Positions 46,201 through 56,642 are shown, counted from the first letter of the stretch. The stretch: DNA of 64,000 nt from Symsagittifera roscoffensis (GCF_963678635.1 NC_087066.1:59104312-59168311); one strand, 5' to 3'. Numbers and translations: made by a program. Notes: a model not told the origin generated them from the sequence alone.

Positions 46201-49200
46201 CAAATCCAACAACATAAAACTCTTGTTCGCTCCGGTGGATGATCATAGATCAATAGGCGTTGTGGAACGACTAATACAAACACTCAAAAAACGATTCGGG
46301 GTAATGAAAATTGATCCAAACAATTCCCCGTTCAAAATTGCATCGTGCTTTGCAGAAATCATTAAAAAAATTACGAACTACTCTACACGGAGTATTAAAA
46401 ATTACACCGTTCGAAGCGCATTTGGGCCAAAAAGCAAACACAACTTTAACAAATATAGCAACAATTAGCTCTCCTAACAATTTAAATTGGGAAAACGCCA
46501 AACACGCTTGTTTAGACTGGAAAAACCTAATCCATCCGCCAATCCCGGCGGAGATCATGCACGACTTGCAGAAGTGGTCCGAGGACGAAGTCAGTATAAA
46601 ACACAGGATACCAGAACCAATCAACAATAAGGGTTCAGAGGCAGCGGGCAATTGTCCACAAACCAGCTCAGGTGTGAAAGCTAGAAAAACTTTAGCTTCA
46701 GAAAAAGAAAATTTAAATCTAAGATATGAAGGGGTACACCAACAAACTGACACTAACATAAAAAAGAAAATCGAACAAGTAGCACGGAAAACAATTGAAA
46801 TAGCTACCGAAGTCAAAGACCCAAAAATATTTGAACAAAAGCAAAAGTACAAAGCAATAGACGGCAGAATACTTACTTGCATACCATACAACGCGTGGGT
46901 TCAAACGAAAGGAAAACAACCGCGATACTAAGAAATAGTGATTTTGCAGTCGTACCACACCCTCAGATAAATGGTCCATCTCGTCCATCGACACTCAGTG
47001 ATTATGTGGCATATAAATCCGCTCGGAGAGTTGGACCTTATTTGCGTTTCTTAGACCTAACCCGAGTGCACCACCACATCCTATGTTCAAGGAGGATGCG
47101 TCAGGACTACCAGTAAAACTAACCCGCAAGGAGCAACAAGCGAGCCGACGAAACGAAAAGCGACGAGGAAACGAACTGGGGGAAGAACGGCACCAATAAC
47201 ACCGAGAGGAATGGAGTTCCAAATGGATAAAAAACGTAAGAAAGTAATACGTCAATATCTTCTAACGATTACGGATCATCCACCTCGGAAAACATAGTGC
47301 CATTGCCGAAACGAGTCAATAAAAAATGAACACCAGAGAGAAGAAAGGCAAAGCAACCAACTAGAAAATCAGGCCGGACAAGACAAGCAACTTTAGCAAA
47401 CGCTCTGGCGAATCCAATCGCATCAACACTAGTAAAAAAAACGGTGCAATCACCATACAAAAAATTCTCATTTGAATCACCAACGGACAGAACAGTAGGC
47501 TGCCATAACCAAAAAATCTCTACGCCAGTAAAGTCAAGTTTGAACATTTTGATTTCGGAAATGGGCTTCCACGAGAAGTCACCCGAATACCAAGCATGCG
47601 TGAAATTTCTAGACGCAATACGCCCAAAAGAGAAGCAGGACACAACAGAAGTCGTTGATCTGGTATTCCCGGCCAAAAACCCCACAAAATCCAAGGACAT
47701 TGAGGTCCTATCAGTTGCAAATGTTTAGAATATGGAGAAAGAAAGAAAAGACAACTTAGAAGAAATTCAAGAGAAAAGTAAAGACGAACAAGAATCGGTG
47801 CCAGTACACAAAGAGTAGAAGGAAGTTAAAAAACAACTCGAAAACTCGAAAACTTAGGGGACGTACAAACACACTCCGGTCATAAAGGGACCTAAAATTC
47901 CATTTGTTTACGTTTATTACTTAGTATTTTGAAAAAGGGGGAATGTCATCCGGCCGGTTTGCCAAAGTATTATATACATATATACATATAATTGTTAACA
48001 GTAAGCTCACTGCATTGAGACGCTTACTGTATTAAGATTGGTCAATTGGCCTTGATGACGGTGGCAGTGTGAAGCCAATGACATGTTAGTATTGTTTACC
48101 AAATCGTTCGGACTCAATAATAACATCGAGCCTACCTATATGACAACTGTACACCAATACACCAATTGTTCGAACTGTAAAAAGACGACTATGTTTCGAT
48201 ATTTTTATTTGTCAAAGTATGCGCCATCAGCTCATTTGTTCATGAAAAAGTTGGATCTAACCAGGGGCGGATCTGAGATTGACCAAATTGATTTTATCAG
48301 AACACTATAAAGATCCTATTTAAGACAAAAATGCGCCCAAGGCAAACTTTCGAGTAAAAAAACAGGTTGAAAAAGCCGCATTTTGGTTGGAGAGGGGCTC
48401 GAACCCCTGAAAAAAAGCATCCAGCAGCCCCGTAAATCCGCACCTAGATCTGCCCCTAAATTACGGCAGTAGTTTTCGTTTTTCAAGTTTTTCAATTCTT
48501 CAGACTAATTGCTATGATAAATTAGTGGTGCAGTATTTATCTCAGTGGACCCGTGCGCGTACCGTGCGCACACCGTGCGCGTACCGTAGCTATCCTAGCC
48601 ATGCCGAGATTGAGCTGGACATTCTTGCTACCTGGTCACTTAAAGGGAGCGTTTAGTGCATACGACATCCCACCTTACGTGACCAGCTTGGATCCTCTAG
48701 GGGCACCACTCCTATTCAATCCCACTCATTGGCCCATGGTCATCCTAGATAACCCACAGGGATAACTTAAAAGGTCTCTGGCTTAGACCGAGCTCTTTGG
48801 CTTAGACTGATTAGCACAGCTCATGCACTACTTGGGCAGGAAGCAGTGAAGGAAGCAGTGGTGCAATAATTTTTCTAACACCTGATTTTAAAGGTTACCG
48901 ACCTATACTTATAATTATGACCTTTGGCAGATAACTTCCAAATTTTAGAAATAACTGTTTTAATGTCCCTATAACAAAGTTTACCTATCATTAAATCTTT
49001 TCCAGAAGCTCAATTATCCCAGATTTGCTGCTGCCGACAGTAAGACAATGCGAAAGACAGTTTTAGCTCAAAGGAAACTTTAGCAAACGCGAGAAGAAAT
49101 GTTTTTTTTGTTGAAAATTCATTTTGAAACGAAATTTGGGCAAACAGAGAAATATTTCACTTACATGAAGGAAAGCAAGACAGTTGAGGACTGTTGTAGG

Positions 49201-52200
49201 CCAGTCAACTAAAATAATAATAAAAAAACGGATATCTATTTGCTTACTAAGACCATTTATATTCACCAAATAAGATCGACTTTCGAGTTTTTTAGTTCTA
49301 GTACTTTTTAGCTACTTTTTAGCTTTTTAGATGTAAAGAGGGCCATTGATAAAGAACTAAATGCAAGGGCTTTTGTATTTATTGAAACATATCGGTGTGG
49401 AATTTTTGGAATGTAGGATACTTTCTTTTGGAATATTTTCTCTGGTGACCGCAATGGCTGCTCTCTGGGCTAAGCAGTGTTGGTTAGTTCACATTCAAGA
49501 ATGAGCTCTGATCACAGTGGCAATTAATATGCCCCTTTCGACTGAGAGGAGTCCTTAATTTTTTCAATACGTCTTCACTGCTCTTCGAGGGTGGTGTCAA
49601 GAAAAGACTTATTTTATGCAGGTGGGGTGAGGTCAAACAAGAGGTGGAGAGGGAGGGAGGGGGGTAGCGATTGTTTAAGGATGTAGGGTTCTGTTATAGT
49701 TTAGTTTTTGTTTCTGAATCATTTTATACACTTACTGTTGGGATTGTATAGTAGCACATAACTTCGGATGGTTCCAAATATGTAGCAGAAGAAGAATGAG
49801 ACAGGGATCAGGAGCAGTCTGAGGTAGAGAGACTCCACCGCTTGAAGAGTGTGAACGACTTCCTGGCTGAAGCCACGCCTACGCAACTGTCTCTGCTTGT
49901 ACATCAGCGCCAACTTCACGCCAATGTATGACGCAATCAGAATGATTTCAGTGGAAATTTCCCAGAATTTTCCTACGAAGTTATCAAAATTACCTGAACT
50001 CCACGGATGAAATAATTATGAAATAAGAAGATTTTCAAGAACTATGTATAAAGTTTGATGCATTTTGCTGCCTTAAAAATTGTTTGCTTATCTTCTTTGC
50101 GAAGTATATCACGATCAAAAACACGAGGCAATCGCTGAGCTCCGCAGAATGGGGCAATTGACTTTCTCTGAATTGCGACAACCGATGCAATATGGGTGCA
50201 TCAATTATTAGAGCAAAAATCATGGAACAAAAACCTTTCAAGATTCTACCAGAAATCTTGATTAGAATACAATATTTTCGTTTTTATCTTGCAAGAGTTT
50301 GTAATATTTTGCATTACAGTCACAAGATTGATGCAAGACTTTAATTCTTCTTGCATAGGAATCTTGCAAGTTATTATATTAGGTGCGCAGCATTTTGTAT
50401 TGCAAAAAAAGTATAAATTATTAATATAGATAAATAGTTGCAGTAGTATAGATAAATAGTTGCAGATTGTGGGTGTGAAGTGATCAAGGACCTGCAAATG
50501 ACTGCCAGATTGCCTCCTCTGCCCTCTTGGTGTGATTAAAGTCGTCTATCTGTTTGAGCCAACACCAGCCCCCTGTAGTGCAGATGGAGAAGCCATACAA
50601 ACCCTTGCAGGCCACACTCACTGCTGCAAAAGACAGATCATACTAAATATTTTAACATTCCAACGAACAATTACAGTTAATAATAAAGATAGCCGGATAG
50701 CCGGTTACTTTGCATGTAGCACAGAATGTTCCGACCACACTCTTAAAAAAATCAGAAATATTTTCTCAAATTGGTGTCGTTTTTTTTCTGCATGTTGTGA
50801 TAAGAAAACCTGAATAAGAACTTAGGCATGTTTGAGATTCATAGTAAAATAGGTCGATTGGAAAACGGTTTTGGAAAAATAATGACAAGAAAAACGAAAA
50901 AAAAAATTCAAAAAAATTTTCAATTTGTTTTGGCTATGTATTGAATTTTCAAAATTTTGATTCCCAAAATTACGCTAAAAAACTATCATTAATTGAGTAA
51001 AACTGAGTTTTCACGACCTAAATTAAGCTTAAATAAGCTATTGCAATTACTAACTACCTTACTAATTAGAGGGTAATTAGACCAAAAATCAAAACATTCA
51101 AACCGATTTTTCTCGACACGGTAAAAACATTTTCAGATTTTTTAAAGATTGTTGGAATCTCGGCAGAAACGTTTTTAAAATGAGATATCGCTCAACTCTG
51201 TCCGATTGTTGGCAGCTAATTTTGCGTGAAAAACAAAAAATTGAAAAAAAAACAAAAGAAACCAAAACACACGGAATACAAAGTTCCTCCCAGTTTTCGA
51301 CAGTCGGATCCACAAGGATAGCGGGTTACTGTGTAAGTATCACAAAAAGTTCTGACCATATTCTTAAAAAAACTTTCTTCGCAGCATTCTTAAAAAGTGA
51401 AAATTCGCACCAAGCGCCAATTCATAGCGAGCGGCAATTAGCAGCACGATTAAGTGCTAATTGGGGATTAAATAACGATGCGAATTGAAGAAACCATTTT
51501 GCGGTGGTTGCAGAGAGATTAAAATCCAAGGAGCGATCAAAATTTTCAATTTAGCACCAGTTTTGAATTGAATACCAAAATGAAATGAATTAACAACAAA
51601 TACAAGCGTAATTAAACGTTAAAAGCAACTAAAACACCTTTGTTTTAGTTCATTCGTTTCGTTCTCTTCTTGCAAATCATTACACATACTGATATCAATA
51701 TGCCCTCCCCTTGAATTTTGTCATGATCGAGTGAAAAAAATAGCAAATTATCCGCGATGAAACTTTCAATCTAAACCGCCACAACAAAACAACAAAATAA
51801 ATGATAAGTCCAGCTGCCGATGTATAAAGAGACGTGCACGAACATGCAGGAACGTGCACGAACTTCAACTTACAAAAGTGAAAACTTTCTATTTTTGATT
51901 TTTTTAAAACGTTAAATTAGCATAACTGCAAGGTGTGAGTTTCTGTGGGGGAGGGGGAACTGACCACACCTAGTGGAAAAAATAAAACCTTTTAAACAGG
52001 CTTTTTTTGAAGACTGGGAGTAATTTTTCTTGGCCTGTTATAACTCTGGAACCAGACCGAAAATGCAAAAATGGAAGACAGAAAACCAACAATTTGGTCG
52101 ACTGATGGCATAGGGCCTACCAGATGGGGATAGGATATGCTCACCCCACCATTCACAAATTCCTGAAAAAATAACAAAGTCTGACGGTGAACAAATTGGC

Positions 52201-55200
52201 AAGAATAATTGCCGGAGTAAGTACCGCCAAGGTGGCAAAAACTAAAAAAATCTAGCCAGAGTAATTGAACTCCCAAAACCTTATAGTAACAATAGTTTAC
52301 TCAACCAACTTGAGGCCATCTCATTTAATTTCGATTTTGAGTTTGTTTGTTCTTTGGTTTAGCTTTTTCATCTAATTTATTTTGATCTGATCAAAACCTC
52401 TACCACTACTAATTGTTGCCTGCTACGAGTCGTCGCGTGGTGTGAAGAGTCGCTTTTTAAATCCCGAGTCGCCACTGGGAAATTTTTCTGACATTTTTAA
52501 AATTTCGTTCGAATTAAGATTGAAAGGGTTTTAATATGATATACCATTACCTCCATTCCGTTGATTATTTGTGTGGAGGATTAATGGAGGATAGCATCAA
52601 GAGTTTGCTATATAAGTCTTTAAAAGCTCTTACCTCTTTATTTTCAACAGCAACTGAACTTTTCGTTATTTCAATTTGATATTTATGAGTTTATACGGTT
52701 AGGCAAGTGATTCCGTCTTTGTCAACTTAGAAATAAGTATGAACAAAAACTTACTCATGTTGCGTTTTTATTAAACTTTTTAGTCATTCACTTGGGCCCA
52801 TTTTTTTCTTAATTTTTTGAGAAAAATAATTTCTTATCAAAAACATAGAAATTGACGGCCAATTACTTTTTGCAGAATAAAATCAGAATGAGACTGCTGG
52901 TATCAAGGCAAAGCCCTGAATATTCCGACTGCCTTTATTTGGCGTCGAATAGTTTTTGATATCTGAAATAATGACAAACTGCAAAATTTCGGGTGATCAA
53001 AGGTTAAAATTTGAGTTGTTTATGGAATTAATGAGACCAATTAGCAAGCCTAAAGTCAACTATGAACAATATTATGAGTGCGGATAATTTGCGTATAAAA
53101 GTATTATTTCGAGCCTCACTTTAGTCTAGTGAAAGCATCTCGCTTGGCAGTTCCAAGATATCCGAATCAATTCCCATACGCAGTCAAATTTTACAAATTT
53201 GGTCTGAAGAACAAAAATTACCCCTGGGCATATATATTCCTCACTTTCTACAAAAGTCGGAGAAAAGAAGTTTTTCTTGAATATTCATAGCATTGATCTA
53301 AGAAAGGCACTTTCGATTTCGTTGGCGATTTAACCGTCGCTAATGAAAAAAAATCTTTCAAAACTTATTTAAGCAAATTCACTAGCGAATTAACAAACGC
53401 ATGGCATCTATCAATTTAAAAAACTCCACTCAAATTTCAAACACGTCTTCCGAAAGAAAAATCCTACACATTTATGGAAGTTGTAGTTTGAAAACATTTT
53501 CAGAATTGTTGACTACTCAAGGCCGAAATAAACACGTGTGCAGAAAAAAATCTGGCAGCATCGGATTAAACTGCTAGAATTTTTTTTTGTAAAAATCTAG
53601 ATTTTGCCATTAACTTTCAAGTTTACCCTGTGAAGTGATCATACATTTTTCTGAGATTCTTGATAAAAGCATATTCTACACATCAAGCTGGGTTTTAAAT
53701 GGTTGTAGCTAGAAAAAAAAACTAATGGACAGAGTGGGTTGGAACGTCAGGGGGCAAATTGAAAATTGGGTAGGTCTGTTTTTTTTTCAATTTGTTAAGT
53801 AAAATTTACTTCTGATATTTTGTAAAAATAGCACAATTCGATTTTTTCCCCTGTCATAATGCTGCGTAGTTTGTCGCTAATTTCATTTCATAGCATATGC
53901 AAAGTGGCACTCTACATCTTCTTTTGCAGTACTGGAACTTTACGGAAACTTTCTGAAGCTATACTGATTTGTACTGCAAGAAAAATCGGGAATGGTTAGC
54001 ATGTTGTTCTATTGACAACTTTCGTGATGTGGAAAGTTACTACATTTTTTGCATGTTACCAGGTTTTTTGAGCAATTTTATTTTGGTTGTAGGCTCCAAG
54101 TGTGTTTTCAATCAGAAAACAAACTTTGATTAAATTACTGTTTTTCAAAATTTTGATAGGATTAAAATTTGGAAGAAACATTCCCTTTTGAAATGTTTTT
54201 TTTTAGTTGGCGACGTAGTTCTGCTTTTAACAACCTGTAGTTTAAGAACAGAATTAGTTCTTTGAACGTTTTTTTTTGAGCAACGGCTGCCGATCGCTTT
54301 GATAAATTTTTGTTTCGACTTTCCTAATGAAAATAACGGAATATTTGTGCTCGGGGTGGGTTTTTTTCTTCAGACAAATTTCGACTTTTTAACTAGTCAT
54401 TTTTGAGGGAATTTTAAAAAATCATTCAAAAGGTATTGTTGTTTTGAGCTTAAATTTGAAAAGAGTTTTCATCTGTGATCTTTTTTTGTAAAGTTTTCGT
54501 GAAGCTGTAAAGATTGCCATTTAGGCCAATTTGGGACAATTAACGCGCGATATATTTCGCGCTAATAACGCGTAAGCGGAGATTTAATCCGTCCTAGAAA
54601 TTGTTCCGAGTTGGTTGAATGAAGCTTTTTTGCCCAAATTAGTTTACTACAAATAGCGAAATATATTCTTTTTTACTTTATATGGCGTGTGGCGGATGAG
54701 TTTCACAAAAAAAAATCAAAAAATTTGGAAAAAAAATTTTTCTTTTTTTTTCTACATTGAAGTTTTTTTATGTTATTACTATTCCATAAACCCTAAAAGG
54801 CAGTCAAAACATTCAGGGCTTTGCCCTGATACGAGCAATCTTGTTGTTCCGACTTTAGATACAAAAATAACGGAATATTTGTGCTCGGGGGTGGGTTTTT
54901 TTTCTGACAACTTTCGACTTTTTAACTAGCCCTTTTTGACAGAAATTTTTATATCATTCAAAAGGTATTGTTGTCTTGAGCTCAAATTATAAAAAATATT
55001 TTACCTGTGATCTTTTTTCGTAGTTTTACGGGGGTTTAAAGATTGTCATTTTTGCCAATTTGGGACAATTAACGCGCGATATATTTCGCTCTATTAACGC
55101 GTAAGCGAGATTCAATCCGTCCTAGAAATCGTTCCAAATTAGTTCAAGGAAGGTTATATGCCACAATTGATATGTTAATCACTTTGTACTTAAAATGGCG

Positions 55201-56642
55201 TGTGGGGGATGTTTTTACAAATAAATCTCAAATTTAAAAAAAATAATAATAATTTTATTTTATTACATACAAATTTAAAGACTTTAAAAGACAGGCGGAA
55301 CATTCAGGGCTTTGCCCTGATACGAGCAGTTTTGTTTTAAAATTTATGTAGCGTGTGGGGGGATGATTTTAGAAAAAAAAACTTCAATCTTTAGAAAAAC
55401 TTTTTTTCATTTTGTTTTATTACATTTAATTTTTTATGTTACTGCTTCTCCATAAACTTTAAAAGGTAGTCGGAACATTCGGGGCTTCGCACTGATATGA
55501 GCAGTCTGGTTAAAATATATACATAACTATCTAGTTTGGAAATTTTAGAAGGGGTAATGAGGAAGGTTTGACTTGTATATCCGTACATGAATTCCTTATT
55601 GCAACTGATTTTTGGTTGGAAATTGTAATTAGACCAACAAGTTAATTGCAGTAAGACCACTAATAGAAGATAATTAAATAATTTAGAACGTTGTTTTCTG
55701 AGTTTCGCAAAAGATTTATAAAATATATTTTAAAGTATATATATATAAAACGCATACTATTTTTGAATGGTTTCTGATTAAAGTATTGTTCCAATTAAAA
55801 AGAAAAGGGGTTTTGAAAACTAACTGACAACTGCTGGAATGAGCCAAGCGGCCGTGTTGACAGCCCAGAACACTCTGCGGTCGGCCTTGTTCGTGACTGT
55901 TATGTGCAACATCATAATGGCCAGGCCAGAGTTGTAAATGAAACTGGAGATTGAGAAGAAGTTGGTGACGAATGCCTGAATTTGGCAGAACTGGTCGCTA
56001 GGTGGCGGTGTCTCATTCGCTCTGCATGTCTCGGGGTACTCTTCTGGAAAGGCGTAATCCGAATACTTATAGGGAGAACCCACATTCATGTAGATTATAC
56101 CCACTACGTTTCCTATAAAACACAATACAATTTGACCGCAAACCAACAACGGAATTTTGTGATAAATAGATCTAGTAATTTAAGCATGATTTAGTTGGCG
56201 CTCCAAAATTTTGGTTTGCTTTTTTGAAGTTGAAATGCTCCTGCATTATTATTTTTTGCTGAAGACCTTATTTTTCTAAACGATTTCGACAATCTGTATA
56301 ATCATTTAAAAGTGTTTGAGTAAGCGTGACTTCAACATTGAAAAAACAGTCATTGCAAAAGGACCGAAAGAGTTTCAGTCTAAGTTTTGGAAATAAAGCC
56401 GTAACTGGACGGAAAGTTTCTGCCAATCGGATCTTGTACCATGTGAACAATAGGTTTTATGTTATGAAGAGAGTGTACCGAATATGGAGATGGCTTCGGT
56501 GGCGGCGATGAGAGCAATCATGTTGCGGGCGAGACTTCTGTTGGGGGTTGGGTGGAGTACGAAGTAGCAGTAGAGATAGAGCAGACATCCCACAATCGAC
56601 AACACGCCCATCAAACAAAACAGCACCGACTGCGCTGTCCCT
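40100..56642 (-). CDS. GPR157-like seven-transmembrane receptor, multi-exon (partial)
   Basis: Phase-compatible exons with GT-AG borders lie at 56,642-56,479 (TM1-TM2), 56,112-55,825 (TM2-TM4 start), 52,241-52,058 (TM4, second extracellular loop), 49,972-49,736 (TM5-TM6), 40,986-40,747 (TM7, helix 8) and 40,261-40,100 (tail and TAG stop). A short exon for the third extracellular loop and the N-terminal exon with the start Met are not firmly located. Family marks are DQFC before TM3, NCWFS in loop 2, GKFWE created exactly at the exon junction entering TM5, LIPVSFFFCYIFGTIR in TM6 and GIGNNAPGFCN in TM7. These fit the GPR157 / Dictyostelium cAMP-receptor-like family of the plasma membrane. Exon 52,241-52,058 contains one apparent frameshift. 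The ligand is unknown. Confidence 0.8.
40747..40986 (-). CDS. Receptor exon: TM7, helix 8 and cytoplasmic tail
   Basis: The acceptor TTTGTTTTAG is followed in frame by GIGNNAPGFCNFVIFVLLQK, matching TM7 of the family, then RVRDELMRDLAMKLR (helix 8) and a Ser-rich tail. The proposed donor is GCC|GTTAGT at 40,746 (phase 0). The true donor could be elsewhere because the frame stays open to 40,630. Confidence 0.8.
41256..41529 (+). repeat. 5' LTR
   Basis: Starts TCTCATCCGGCCGG (TG mutated to TC) and ends ATGACA. Includes a TATA-like ATTATATACATATATACAT near 41,280 and AATAAAG near 41,415. It differs from the 3' LTR at roughly a dozen positions in the first 140 aligned bases and has about 65 bases (41,400-41,464) absent from the 3' LTR. 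Confidence 0.9.
41530..41547 (+). promoter_or_regulatory. Primer-binding site candidate
   Basis: TGGCGCAGCCAGCAG begins at the base after the LTR end, as expected for a tRNA primer. The TGG start pairs with a tRNA CCA end. The tRNA species is not assigned. Confidence 0.6.
41548..42580 (+). pseudogene. Gag with zinc-knuckle region
   Basis: The capsid-like segment at 41,952-42,224 (RKQRKNETLEQFHADLVEL) belongs to the retrotransposon gag family. The nucleocapsid region at 42,450-42,557 has two knuckles. The codon at the first knuckle's first Cys position is TGA, and the second knuckle has Tyr where its second Cys is expected (CTKYAKRGHFAKIC). Further frameshifts separate the parts. Confidence 0.75.
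42581..43230 (+). pseudogene. Aspartic protease
   Basis: The catalytic DSG is in LAIADSGISMSFVNKATA (DSG at 42,834-42,842), in the ORF 42,510-42,890. The protease C-terminus after 42,890 is in other frames, with ILGQNLLPKIGRKL near 43,058-43,100. Confidence 0.7.
43231..44219 (+). pseudogene. Reverse transcriptase
   Basis: Fragments include a TSLDLRYAY-stop-QIPLDKK region (43,568-43,612), FYGLTDTPAEFQKA (near 43,700), and ILDDILIITEG (43,771-43,803), where the catalytic YxDD box has lost its Tyr context but keeps both Asp residues. Also present is the connection SPPKTYKQLKKFMGSLHH-like (43,987-44,045). At least six stops or frameshifts occur. Confidence 0.8.
44220..44660 (+). pseudogene. RNase H
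   Basis: VVCDASTNGLGAALEQN (44,226-44,276) is followed, after a stop, by ELFGIVWAIEHFKYYLYGK and VDRLIPYNFDIKHLAGNKIG. Typical gypsy RNase H order. Confidence 0.85.
44661..45560 (+). CDS. Linker ORF between RNase H and integrase
   Basis: Polar, Lys/Ser/Thr-rich ORFs (44,654-44,983 and 44,993-45,541, the latter 182 residues) without recognised domains. They include a TSTTSTQTDPRGKSATTQTD stretch. They bridge the RNase H and integrase domains. Confidence 0.45.
45561..46500 (+). pseudogene. Integrase
   Basis: The HHCC zinc-binding domain (HLTHPGSAAM ... CRQCTQQGK) lies at about 45,783-45,900. The catalytic core has D in LLDFAGPIP (about 45,980), D in RCDQAQTF (about 46,154) and E in GVVERLIQTLKK (about 46,262). 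Stops fall at 46,007 and in the core, and a frameshift lies near 46,400. Confidence 0.85.
46501..47927 (+). pseudogene. Post-integrase ORF remnants
   Basis: Fragments such as 46,311-46,931 (206 residues, Lys/Glu/Gln-rich) and 47,444-47,728 follow the integrase. There is no signal peptide or membrane segment and therefore no evidence for an envelope gene. Confidence 0.45.
47928..47943 (+). promoter_or_regulatory. Polypurine tract
   Basis: GAAAAAGGGGGAA lies directly before the 3' LTR, the plus-strand priming site of LTR retrotransposons. Confidence 0.8.
47944..48145 (+). repeat. 3' LTR
   Basis: Starts TGTCATCCGGCCGG and ends ATGACA, followed by the ACTGT target duplication. It lacks the segment with AATAAA that the 5' LTR carries. 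Confidence 0.9.
48262..48458. mobile_element. Putative hAT-like MITE
   Basis: The left end AGGGGCGGATCT (48,263-48,274) and right end AGATCTGCCCCT (48,446-48,457) are inverted repeats matching at 11 of 12 positions. Such AGGGGCGGAT ends are common in hAT-type elements. No convincing 8-bp target duplication is visible. Confidence 0.45.
48551..48587. repeat. Short tandem repeat CCGTGCGCGTA
   Basis: About three units of CCGTGCGCGTA/CCGTGCGCACA in an otherwise AT-rich region. The CpG density is high compared with the surroundings. Confidence 0.5.
48588..49735. other. Receptor intron sequence
   Basis: No gene. One 20-nt stretch, 49,450-49,469 (minus), has an acceptor and phase that would bridge the TM6 and TM7 exons, but its donor is weak. 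A plus-strand ORF at 48,553-48,765 is unrecognised. Confidence 0.35.
49736..49972 (-). CDS. Receptor exon: TM5, intracellular loop 3, TM6
   Basis: The acceptor CTTCGTAG and the consensus donor A|GTAAGT fit. Joined to the previous exon it creates GKFWE, a conserved junction of this family. TM5 is IILIASYIGVKLALMY, a basic loop (KQRQLRRRGFS) follows, then TM6 LLLIPVSFFFCYIFGTIRSY. Confidence 0.85.
49973..52057. other. Receptor intron with R1 repeat copies
   Basis: Mostly AT-rich. R1-related repeats occupy 50,688-51,290 and 51,310-51,385. A short near-duplicated TAGATAAATAGTTGCAG unit lies at about 50,430-50,465. No exon is recognised. Confidence 0.4.
50688..51290 (+). repeat. Interspersed repeat R1, copy 2
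   Basis: Starts near GATAGCCGGTTACTTTGC and TAGCACAGAATGTTCCGACC. It aligns loosely along its length with 38,585-39,100. A further start-like fragment (GATAGCGGGTTACTGTG) lies at 51,316-51,385, suggesting a partial tandem copy. Confidence 0.5.
52058..52241 (-). CDS. Receptor exon: TM4 and extracellular loop 2, with frameshift
   Basis: The acceptor TTTTTTTAG completes a split Ile codon and TM4 continues as FATLAVLTPAIILANLF. The loop (ICEWWGEH, ISRPNCWFS) and the donor G|GTCTGG are in a frame shifted by one base, so a single-base indel lies near 52,170-52,190. It is either a real mutation or a sequence error. Confidence 0.65.
52242..54324. other. Receptor intron, AT-rich
   Basis: No gene is seen. 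An inverted R2 terminus (GGTATCAAGGCAAAGCCCTG) lies at about 52,897-52,935. Confidence 0.4.
54325..55512 (+). repeat. Tandem array of R2 repeats (about 2.4 units)
   Basis: Units at 54,325-54,848, 54,849-55,335 and a front-truncated unit at 55,336-55,512. Each full unit has ATATTTGTGCTCGGGG, the near-palindrome GCGCGATATATTTCGCGC, AACGCGTAAGCG, GGCGTGTG(G)GGGATG and ends with the hairpin CAGGGCTTTGCCCTG plus GAGCAGT/CTTG. Non-coding. Confidence 0.7.
55825..56112 (-). CDS. Receptor exon: TM2 end, TM3, start of TM4
   Basis: The acceptor GTTTTATAG and donor A|GTTAGT match. The incoming phase completes Gly (G|GA) and continues NVVGIIYMNVGS. It includes the loop Cys (DQFCQIQAF), TM3 FFSISSFIYNSGLAIMML, and AAWLIPAVV at the start of TM4. 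It reads open throughout. Confidence 0.85.
56479..56642 (-). CDS. Receptor exon: TM1 to start of TM2
   Basis: The acceptor TTTATATCAG precedes it and the donor TTCG|GTACAC ends it in phase 1. It encodes SVLFCLMGVLSIVGCLLYLY (TM1), a short loop with NRSLARNM, and IALIAATEAISIF (TM2 start). Confidence 0.75.

Larger units (their letters stand above)
41251..48150 (+). mobile_element. Ty3/gypsy LTR retrotransposon, nearly full length, decayed
   Basis: It is bounded by a perfect 5-bp target duplication, ACTGT, at 41,251-41,255 and 48,146-48,150. It has a 5' LTR, a candidate primer-binding site, gag, protease, RT, RNase H, integrase, a polypurine tract and a 3' LTR in canonical order. Many stops and frameshifts occur in every ORF. 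It lies in the intron between the TM6 and TM7 regions of the receptor gene, in the opposite orientation. Its coding strand is strongly A-rich, unlike the retroelements at 1-23 kb. Confidence 0.92.

Noticed and set aside
46501-47927. Envelope gene of the 41-48 kb element
   Set aside because: The ORF remnants are polar, with no signal peptide, cleavage site or membrane anchor.
48390-48415. tRNA T-arm-like sequence (GGGGTTCGAGCCCCT on the minus strand)
   Set aside because: It has a B-box core but no A box, anticodon arm or acceptor stem, and lies inside a MITE-like element.
51992-52276. 94-residue minus-strand ORF
   Set aside because: It is the wrong frame across a receptor exon. The TM4 and loop-2 sequences are in the two other frames and fit splice sites.
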